6,288 bases of DNA, taken from positions 1-6,288 of the forward strand of contig JAHKXX010000147.1 of NCBI GenBank assembly GCA_020627425.1, written 5' to 3'. The notes beneath the pieces were generated by a model. The model did not search any database, was not told the origin of the DNA, and saw nothing but the letters and a program-made list of their open reading frames with translations. Both the position numbers and the translations under genes were made by a program. Positions 1 through 5,280 of the stretch are shown here, in pieces (within the stretch, counting starts at the first letter, position 1; every line of letters begins with the position of its first letter). This DNA comes from a bacterium. Lineage in GTDB: Bacteria; Bacillota; Clostridia; Oscillospirales; Acutalibacteraceae.

Positions 1-384
1 ATGACAAAACCCTTCCATCCCGATGAGCTTCTTGCCCGTGTGGATGCACTGACAAGAAGGAAGGGCAGCGTTGTACTTGATGAACTGTCCTACCTTGACA
101 TCACACTGGATCTCAATTCCGCACATGTGATATGCGCAGGAGAATCGGTTCAGCTCAGTAAAAAGGAATTTGATGTGCTGAAGGTCTTTCTTTATAATCC
201 CAAAATGGTAATAACGGTCGATATGCTCATAAACAAGGTTTGGGGAATCGGTGCGGACGTTACAGACAATAATGTAGAGGTGTATATCTCCTTCATCCGA
301 AAAAAGCTGAAATACCTTCATTCAAATGTGAATATCAAAAAAATACAGGGACTTGGCTATCGTCTGGAGGAAGCAAAATGTTGA
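1..384 (+). CDS. OmpR-family response regulator, C-terminal part (5' truncated by window edge)
   Basis: This is the DNA-binding half of a two-component response regulator that acts as a transcription factor in the cytoplasm. The first visible residues, MTKPF, are the end of a receiver domain: the conserved Lys-Pro pair (K3-P4) is followed by the last receiver helix (HPDELLARVDAL). The ATG at position 1 is therefore internal, the true start is upstream, and the phospho-accepting Asp is outside the window. Residues about 25-124 form the winged-helix Trans_reg_C domain, with LSKKEFDVL (52-60), W81 in KVWG, a recognition helix around residues 90-104 (NNVEVYISFIRKKLK) and the wing GLGYRL (117-122). 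The recognition-helix region resembles streptococcal CiaR (EVYxSxxRKKLK) from memory; no alignment was run. The stop codon lies 7 bases inside the downstream histidine kinase gene, so the two are probably translationally coupled. A CiaR-type binding site at 1865-1881 is a likely target. The OmpR-family call is secure; the CiaR-like subfamily is tentative. Confidence 0.93.
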   Translation: MTKPFHPDELLARVDALTRRKGSVVLDELSYLDITLDLNSAHVICAGESVQLSKKEFDVLKVFLYNPKMVITVDMLINKVWGIGADVTDNNVEVYISFIRKKLKYLHSNVNIKKIQGLGYRLEEAKC

Positions 385-1715
385 AAGCATTCCGCAAGAG
401 ATTTATCATACTGAATATGAGTCTTGTCGGTATTGTTTTGCTGACGGCATTTGTCATCATCGGAACAGTGATCTGTACGAACGAATATTCGGAACTGAAA
501 AATACAATGACAAATGTCCTGAAACCGTGGAATAGTAACAATGCAGGCTCCTCCGATGGTTCACAGCAAAATGACATTCCTCCGGAAAACAAGGAGAATG
601 AACCGCCTGTCAAGCCGGATGACAAGAATAATGATCGTCCCTCAAAGCCGGACGATAAGAAGGAAAACAAAGGATCAGATTCAGAAAAAAGACGTGAGCA
701 CAACAATAACATAACAACAATTTTTTACTTCAAAAGCGAAAATAGAGTAAAGGTCATATCAGATTCTGCGGTATTTGATGACGACCCGGAGGATATTGTC
801 AGTGATATTATTGCACAAGATAACAATTACGGGACGCTAAGTCCGTCGCATATCATCTATTACCGTGAATCTACAGGCAGTATGGTCAAGATAGCAGTCT
901 GCAATGAAAGCTATATCGGCTCACGCTTGTTCAAAACGGTGATGATCCTTTTGTTGGCTTACCTGCTTTCAATGCTGTTGTTGTTTCTTATCAGTTACAG
1001 ACTTGCACGGTTTGCTGAGAAACCCTTGCGACGGTCTATCGAGATGGAACGCAAATTTGTTGCGGATATTTCACACGACCTCAAAACGCCCATTACAGTC
1101 ACTATGGCAAATAATTCAGTACTTAAAGCAAACAAGGACTCCACGATTTCTGAAAATATGCAGTGGATAGAAAGCACAGACAAAGCTTTAGAGGACATGA
1201 TGCAGCTTATCGGAAATATGCTCACTATGTCGGCAGTAGATACACAGACTAAGGATATCAGTACAGTTCCTTTAAACCTGACATCGGCTGCCGAAAGATG
1301 TATTCTGCAGTTTGAGTCGGTAGCCTACGAAAAGAATGTAACACTGGAAGAATCTGTTGAAGATGGTCTTACTGTCCTTGCAACTGCGGATTACTTAAAG
1401 CGTATATGTAGCAGTCTGATAGAAAACGCCCTGAAATACGAGCCGGAGGGCGGCAAAGTTACGGTTAAGGCATACAGCCGCAAGCATAAGATATGCTTTA
1501 CTGTACAGAATCAGAACAGCCGTATCTCGGCGGAGGATCTTCCGCATATTTTTGACCGCTTCTATCGGGGCGATAAAGCAAGAACAGAATCAAAAGGTCA
1601 CGGGCTTGGGCTGCCGATCATTCATCAGATGGCAGCCCTCTGCGGCGCAGATATATCTGCATTAAGTAATGAACAGGACGGAACAGTTTTTACAGTCACC
1701 TTCCGAAAAACATAA
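378..1715 (+). CDS. Sensor histidine kinase, HAMP-less, with charged extracellular linker
   Basis: This is the membrane histidine kinase partner of the upstream regulator. The start ATG at 378 has GGAGG at 366-370 and overlaps the regulator's end by 7 bases. Of 445 residues, TM1 is about 12-33, the extracellular part about 34-184, and TM2 about 185-207. Only about 25 residues separate TM2 from the H box, so there is no room for a normal HAMP domain. The HisKA H box FVADISHDLKTP places the phosphorylated His at H233, with D234 and T237 in the usual phosphatase-motif positions. The ATPase domain has an N box (IENALKY, N350), an F box (FDRFYRGD, 392-399) and a G2 box (GHGLGL, 407-412). The G1 box is degenerate: the usual DxGxG reads NQNSR at 378-382, a variation also seen in active Firmicute kinases. 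The extracellular part contains a Lys/Asp/Asn/Pro-rich linker at about 51-112. The stimulus cannot be read from the sequence; a cell-envelope or cationic signal is only a guess. The kinase call is very secure. Confidence 0.96.
   Translation: MLKAFRKRFIILNMSLVGIVLLTAFVIIGTVICTNEYSELKNTMTNVLKPWNSNNAGSSDGSQQNDIPPENKENEPPVKPDDKNNDRPSKPDDKKENKGSDSEKRREHNNNITTIFYFKSENRVKVISDSAVFDDDPEDIVSDIIAQDNNYGTLSPSHIIYYRESTGSMVKIAVCNESYIGSRLFKTVMILLLAYLLSMLLLFLISYRLARFAEKPLRRSIEMERKFVADISHDLKTPITVTMANNSVLKANKDSTISENMQWIESTDKALEDMMQLIGNMLTMSAVDTQTKDISTVPLNLTSAAERCILQFESVAYEKNVTLEESVEDGLTVLATADYLKRICSSLIENALKYEPEGGKVTVKAYSRKHKICFTVQNQNSRISAEDLPHIFDRFYRGDKARTESKGHGLGLPIIHQMAALCGADISALSNEQDGTVFTVTFRKT
612..677 (+). 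repeat. 33-bp in-frame tandem repeat coding for an 11-residue unit in the kinase sensor
   Basis: Two adjacent 33-base units (612-644 and 645-677) encode KPDDKNNDRPS and KPDDKKENKGS. The first five residues are identical and the rest has diverged. The unit lies in the extracellular disordered linker of the histidine kinase, so length variation there would not break the fold. An in-frame duplication followed by drift is the simplest origin. Confidence 0.6.
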
Positions 1716-1747
1716 TACAGAAGGAAAGTAATGTGTACATTCGGTTC

Positions 1748-1762
1748 ATAACACATTGTTAT
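1748..1762. promoter_or_regulatory. Small perfect dyad ATAACA-CAT-TGTTAT
   Basis: A 6-bp inverted repeat with a 3-base centre lies 32 bases after the histidine kinase stop codon and upstream of the operon terminator. It is too short and AT-rich to be a terminator and has no T-run after it. It could be a dimer-binding operator or an mRNA processing hairpin, or it may be chance in AT-rich DNA. No family of binding site was recognised. Confidence 0.2.
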
Positions 1763-1807
1763 CCATAAATTCCAAGTTTTTGTCGTTAACACAACTCAAA
1801 CAGACTT

Positions 1808-1847
1808 GAAAGAATTTCCGGTTCAGTAACGAATCGGAAATTTTTTT
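1808..1847 (+). terminator. Intrinsic terminator of the response regulator-kinase operon
   Basis: Bases 1813-1824 (AATTTCCGGTTC) pair with 1831-1842 (GAATCGGAAATT) as a 12-bp stem with a single G-U wobble and a 6-base loop (AGTAAC). The 3' arm runs into seven T residues (1841-1847), and the upstream A residues 1809-1811 extend the pairing. It lies about 95 bases past the kinase stop and just before the next promoter, so it insulates the secreted-protein gene from operon read-through. Confidence 0.88.
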
Positions 1848-1864
1848 GTAAAAAAGTCGGAATT

Positions 1865-1881
1865 TTTAAGATGTTTTTAAG
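1865..1881 (+). promoter_or_regulatory. Response-regulator binding site, exact CiaR-type TTTAAG-N5-TTTAAG direct repeat
   Basis: TTTAAG at 1865-1870 and TTTAAG at 1876-1881 are separated by five bases, giving the 11-bp head-to-tail spacing bound by OmpR/PhoB-family dimers. The wider repeat is TTTTTAAGATG followed by TTTTTAAGAAG (1863-1884). The pattern is identical to the published binding site of Streptococcus CiaR. It covers the place where a -35 box would be and ends 9 bases before a perfect -10, a typical activator position. The neighbouring upstream regulator is the obvious candidate ligand, though binding is inferred. Confidence 0.72.
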
Positions 1882-1890
1882 AAGTTTTCG

Positions 1891-1896
1891 TATAAT
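1891..1896 (+). promoter_or_regulatory. -10 element of the secreted-protein promoter
   Basis: A perfect TATAAT has no recognisable -35 at normal spacing: the hexamers 16-18 bases upstream are AGATGT, AAGATG and TAAGAT. The direct repeat at 1865-1881 occupies that position, so the promoter is probably activator-dependent. Transcription would begin near 1902-1904, giving a leader of about 30 bases with AAGGAGG (1919-1925) nine bases before the start codon. Confidence 0.75.
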
Positions 1897-1934
1897 CAGA
1901 GATAAATAATAAAACATCAAGGAGGAAAATCCAA

Positions 1935-4667
1935 ATGCTTAAAAAAAAGATCCTAAGCGTCTCACTCACTGCTTTGCTTGCTCTCAGCGCTATACCGATG
2001 ACAGCCGGATCGGTCTATGCGGCAAGCACCAACCCAACACTTACGTTTTCCGATACCGCCATTAATGAAACTGTTTCAGGCAATGGCTATACCATCAGCG
2101 GTACCACGCTGACGATCAGTGCGGCAGGTGTCTATCGTGTCAAGGGTAGCTGCACCGAGGGCAGCATCGTTATTTCAAAGAGCCTTGACAATGTAATACT
2201 GATACTGGACGATCTGTCGCTTTCTTCCGCCGGCACCGCTCCGATCGTTGTCAAGAAGGGCAGTAATGTCACTATTCATCTTGACGGTACCTCTACCCTG
2301 ACTGACAACGAGGATGCCTCTACCGAAGACACCAACGAGGATTTTGAAGATGCTGTCATCAAGGTAAAAAGCGGCTCATCCGTGACGTTTTGCGGCGAGG
2401 GTACGCTGAACGTCAACGGTAATGCAAAAAACGGTATCAAGGGAGCAGCAGAATCAACACAGATCTTTAACGGCGGCACATATAATGTTAATGCTGCCAA
2501 TAACGGTATTGCAGCCGACGGCAGTGTGACCATCAACGGCGGCAGCTTTACGCTTGACACCGATAATGATGCCATCAAATCTGTACCAGATGTCGATGAC
2601 ACTGTTTCGACAGGCTCTGTAACTATCAACGGAGGTACGTTTAATATCACTGCAGATGGTGACGGTATTACTGCTGAAGATACACTGAAAATAACCGGCG
2701 GTGTTTTTACCATCAAGACGCTCGGCGGCTATAACGATAAGACGTTTAACAGCGATACCATGAGCTGCAAAGGGCTTAAGGCATCCGGCGACAGAGAAAG
2801 TGTTGAAAATGATCTCATTATCTCCGGAGGAAGCTTTGATCTTAATACAGCAGATGACGCAATACATTCTGACACTAATGCAGAGATCACCGGCGGCACC
2901 TTCAAGATTTATACAGGCGATGACGGTGTTCACGCAGACACACTGCTTGATCTTGGCACAAGCGGCGGTCTTGCACGTGATCCGGAGTTTTATATTTATT
3001 CAAGCTATGAGGGACTTGAATCCGGCACTGTCAATCTTTATTCCGGTAAATACTATGTTGTTTCCTCTGATGACGGCATCAATGCTGCGGGCGGCAGCAC
3101 AAACGGTACCGATAACGGCAGGGACGGCAGAGATCAATTCGGTCCCGGTTTCGGACCCAGACCCGGTGATCAGGACAACAATAATTCAGGTAACTATTCT
3201 CTGAATATCTACGGCGGTGCGGTATATGTCGATGCTCTTGGCGACGGACTTGATTCCAACGGTGCCTTGAATCTGACCGGCGGCAATATTTCCGTGTTTT
3301 CCATGCAGAGTGGCGGCGATAACTCTCCGCTTGACTCTGACGGCACCATAACGCTCAACGGAGCCACAGTATTTGCTGCAGGTACCAATCAGATGAATGA
3401 AAACCCGTCAACCTCTACCAGCCAAAGCTATTACAAGCAAAGCAATAGTATTTCTGCCGGTACAGTTGTAACGGTCAAAAACGGCAGCACCACACTCTAC
3501 AGTGATAAACTGTTAAGAAATATCAATTATCTGCTGTATTCCGAGCCGAATGTTTCTTCCTCCTCTATATCGGTTTCAACAGGCGGTAGTGTCGATAGCT
3601 GCAAGAGCAATGCATTTGCCCACAACTGGAACAGCGGTACAGTCGTAACAGCAGCCACTGAAACATCATCCGGCAAGATGAAATACACATGTTCAGACTG
3701 CGGCGCCGTTGAATATAAAACCATTCCGGCGGCCGTTTCACAGAACTGCAGCGGTCATGACGATACCGTCATTGAAGAAGATACCGGCTACAATGTAACT
3801 TTTTCAACGGACAGCGGTGCGACCGTTAATGTATATAACACACAGGATTATTCTTCTGTCAGCACAACCAATGCGAAAACAGCCGTTTCCAGAAACAGCG
3901 ATACCGGCTTACCGGACAGTACCGGCGAAGGTCAGGTAAACTTCTCTGTCGTGCTGAAAAGCGGTTATGAAATAGACGCTGTGACAGTCAGCGGCGGCTA
4001 CAAGAACCTGAAAGACGTATCAACGGACGATAACCCGAACACGTACAGAGTTACAAAAGTCACAAGCAATCTGACTATAACCGTTACAACCAAGAAAACC
4101 GAATCGGCGGCTCTGACTAATAACGCAGTACTTTCCTCCGAGGCAATTACTCTTGGCGGCAGCGTAACCGTCAAGGCAGCGGCTACCGGCGGCTCCGGTA
4201 CTTATACTTACGGTGTTTATTACAAGAAAGCCACCGGAACAAAATGGACGACTGCCCAAAGCTACAATGCTAACACAACAGTTACAATAAAGCCTGCCGC
4301 AGCAACTACTTATGATATTTGCGTCAAGGTCAAGGATTCAGACGGCACGATCGTAAAGAAATACTTCACACTGACCGTAAGCAAAGCGGCTCTGACCAAC
4401 GAGTCCACTCTTTCGGCGACCACCGTACAGAAGGGCAGCTCCATTACCGTTACAGCCAAAGCTACAGGCGGTACAGGCAGCTATACATACGGTGTTTATT
4501 ACAAGAAAGCTACTTCTGAAAAATGGTCGACCGTACAATCATACAGCACCAATTCAACAGTAAAGATCACACCTGCATCGGCAGTTGAATACAATGTTTG
4601 TGTCAAAGTAAAGGACAGCAGCGGAAAGATCGTCAAGAAATACTTTGATATAACCTGCACGAAGTAA
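1935..4667 (+). CDS. Secreted multidomain carbohydrate-binding protein (Cthe_2159-type beta-helix, His/CxxC module, two Ig-like repeats)
   Basis: This is a predicted extracellular glycan-binding protein of 910 residues. The start is fixed by AAGGAGG (1919-1925) and an immediate signal peptide: KKK at 3-5, hydrophobic core 6-24, probable cleavage after VYA (29). Residues about 32-535 resemble the Cthe_2159/DUF4353 carbohydrate-binding family, whose founder is a right-handed beta-helix reported to bind cellulose and pectic acid. Repeated GG-x-F/Y turns (179, 201, 232, 254, 297, 319, 426, 448) often lie 22 residues apart, the length of one coil. Acidic turns such as DDAIHSD (307-313) and DDGVHAD (329-335) recur and could bind calcium. 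A Gly/Asp/Pro-rich loop interrupts the helix at 390-420. Next come a His/CxxC module (H563, W565, C586, C589), a beta-rich module (about 619-720), and two Ig-like repeats (726-818, 819-909). There is no LPxTG anchor, C-terminal membrane segment or dockerin, so the protein is released or held non-covalently. No catalytic motif was recognised. It is probably controlled by the upstream two-component system. Confidence 0.88.
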   Translation: MLKKKILSVSLTALLALSAIPMTAGSVYAASTNPTLTFSDTAINETVSGNGYTISGTTLTISAAGVYRVKGSCTEGSIVISKSLDNVILILDDLSLSSAGTAPIVVKKGSNVTIHLDGTSTLTDNEDASTEDTNEDFEDAVIKVKSGSSVTFCGEGTLNVNGNAKNGIKGAAESTQIFNGGTYNVNAANNGIAADGSVTINGGSFTLDTDNDAIKSVPDVDDTVSTGSVTINGGTFNITADGDGITAEDTLKITGGVFTIKTLGGYNDKTFNSDTMSCKGLKASGDRESVENDLIISGGSFDLNTADDAIHSDTNAEITGGTFKIYTGDDGVHADTLLDLGTSGGLARDPEFYIYSSYEGLESGTVNLYSGKYYVVSSDDGINAAGGSTNGTDNGRDGRDQFGPGFGPRPGDQDNNNSGNYSLNIYGGAVYVDALGDGLDSNGALNLTGGNISVFSMQSGGDNSPLDSDGTITLNGATVFAAGTNQMNENPSTSTSQSYYKQSNSISAGTVVTVKNGSTTLYSDKLLRNINYLLYSEPNVSSSSISVSTGGSVDSCKSNAFAHNWNSGTVVTAATETSSGKMKYTCSDCGAVEYKTIPAAVSQNCSGHDDTVIEEDTGYNVTFSTDSGATVNVYNTQDYSSVSTTNAKTAVSRNSDTGLPDSTGEGQVNFSVVLKSGYEIDAVTVSGGYKNLKDVSTDDNPNTYRVTKVTSNLTITVTTKKTESAALTNNAVLSSEAITLGGSVTVKAAATGGSGTYTYGVYYKKATGTKWTTAQSYNANTTVTIKPAAATTYDICVKVKDSDGTIVKKYFTLTVSKAALTNESTLSATTVQKGSSITVTAKATGGTGSYTYGVYYKKATSEKWSTVQSYSTNSTVKITPASAVEYNVCVKVKDSSGKIVKKYFDITCTK
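4110..4664 (+). repeat. Two tandem 93-residue Ig-like domain repeats
   Basis: Units at 4110-4388 and 4389-4664 encode domains of 93 and 92 residues, about 57 of which are identical by hand alignment (roughly 60 percent). Both begin ALTN and share TGGxGxYTYGVYYKKAT and CVKVKDSxGxIVKKYF. An exact 23-base identity (4209-4231 and 4488-4510, offset 279) suggests fairly recent duplication or gene conversion. Each carries one Cys at the same position (C796, C889). They are probably spacer or adhesion domains projecting the beta-helix from the cell. Confidence 0.85.
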
Positions 4668-4701
4668 AAACATTAATCTCTGCATTCATAGCAAAATGCC
4701 A

Positions 4702-4741
4702 AAGCCCGTACCGTGTATTATTGGTATGGGCTTCCTTTTTT
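4702..4741 (+). terminator. Intrinsic terminator after the secreted-protein gene
   Basis: AAGCCCGTACC (4702-4712) pairs with GGTATGGGCTT (4723-4733) as an 11-bp stem with one G-U wobble and a 10-base loop, followed by CC and a run of six T residues (4736-4741). It lies 35 bases after the stop codon. The T-run overlaps the next promoter's -35 region. Confidence 0.9.
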
Positions 4742-4768
4742 GTCATATCACGATTGATACTGTATAAT
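4740..4768 (+). promoter_or_regulatory. Sigma-A-type promoter TTGTCA-17-TATAAT
   Basis: TTGTCA (4740-4745) and a perfect TATAAT (4763-4768) are separated by exactly 17 bases, one mismatch from full consensus. It begins in the T-run of the preceding terminator. Transcription would start near 4775 and run toward the STAS-kinase gene, giving a leader of about 500 bases unless something is encoded between. Confidence 0.65.
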
Positions 4769-4787
4769 CTTAAATATTTTGCTTCTC

Positions 4788-4843
4788 ATTAAAATTTATT
4801 AAAAATCTATTTAAAAACTGTTGGAAATGTGTTAAAATATAAT
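4788..4843 (+). promoter_or_regulatory. Phased A-tracts with a possible second promoter
   Basis: TTAAAA occurs at 4789, 4799 and 4811 at 10- and 12-base steps, about one helical turn, which suggests bent DNA or an UP-like element. TTTAAA (4810-4815), a 17-base gap and TAAAAT (4833-4838) form a weak promoter. An alternative -10, TATAAT at 4838-4843, has no -35 partner at normal spacing. The whole stretch is very AT-rich, so chance matches are likely. Confidence 0.35.
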
Positions 4844-4945
4844 AATAAAAATACATTTATCCGGTTGTGATAAATAGAAAGCAATTTATTCAAGGTCGAA
4901 AGAATAATAAATAATACTACCCCTCACGGATAACATAGGTTCTAC

Positions 4946-5258
4946 ATGGATATGCAGTCCATAATCGCCGGTCTTTTCAAAGCCTGTAAAATGGCATTTA
5001 ATGATGTGGATATTCCAATAATGGATAAAAACAGCCCTTATAATAAAAAATAGGTTGACACCATCCGTTCTGCAATGTCATTTTTATAGTTTAAGAAGAT
5101 GAATAAACGCAGTCTGCTTCCGTGTCAACAATACATATACCGGCGGAAGCGTTGGTGTCCCCGAAGGCATCATGAAATACATAATGCAACACATAAAAAC
5201 CGGATTAAAAACAAATAGTGATCCGATCGAAAATATCGACGGAGATATAGATAAATAA
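4946..5258 (+). pseudogene. Probable decayed reading frame upstream of the STAS-kinase gene
   Basis: The 539-base gap between terminator and next gene has no intact long frame, but coding-like pieces line up. An ATG at 4946 opens 35 codons (starting MDMQSIIAGLFKACK) ending in TAG at 5051-5053. The same frame continues VDTIRSAMSFL to a second TAG at 5087-5089. A different frame is then open from 5103 (INAVCFRVNNTYTGGSVGV...) to TAA at 5256-5258, only 22 bases before the next start and in the position of an operon partner. Two stops plus one frameshift would join these into about 100 residues. No family was recognised, so this may be a dead gene, a fragment left by deletion, or non-coding leader with chance frames. 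Confidence 0.35.
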
Positions 5259-5280
5259 GAAATATTGGAGGAAAACAATC

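Noticed and set aside
1..3. ATG at the first base as a true start codon
   Set aside because: The residues that follow are the end of a receiver domain (TKPF and its last helix), so this Met is internal to a gene truncated by the window edge.
335..712. Antisense open frame opposite the histidine kinase
   Set aside because: It is a Ser/Leu/Phe-rich mirror of the low-complexity linker, with no recognisable family; the sense strand has a clear kinase.
2276..2933. Two long antisense open frames opposite the beta-helix
   Set aside because: They follow from the repetitive codon composition of the sense gene, overlap each other and show no domain signature.
3909..3926. LPDSTG as a sortase anchor motif
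   Set aside because: It sits about 250 residues before the C-terminus, has an extra residue relative to LPxTG, and no hydrophobic stretch or basic tail follows.
5055..5090. Promoter with TTGACA at 5055-5060
   Set aside because: The -35 is perfect, but the only -10-like hexamer (TATAGT, 5085-5090) is 24 bases away and nothing suitable lies at 16-19.
5116..5150. Hairpin GCTTCCG...CGGAAGC as a terminator or riboswitch element
   Set aside because: A 7-bp stem with a 21-base loop and no T-run does not make a terminator, and no known riboswitch motif was recognised around it.
5099..5218. 39-residue basic peptide frame beginning MNKRSLLP
   Set aside because: It lacks a clear ribosome binding site, and the alternative frame over the same bases reads more like a normal protein and ends next to the following gene.
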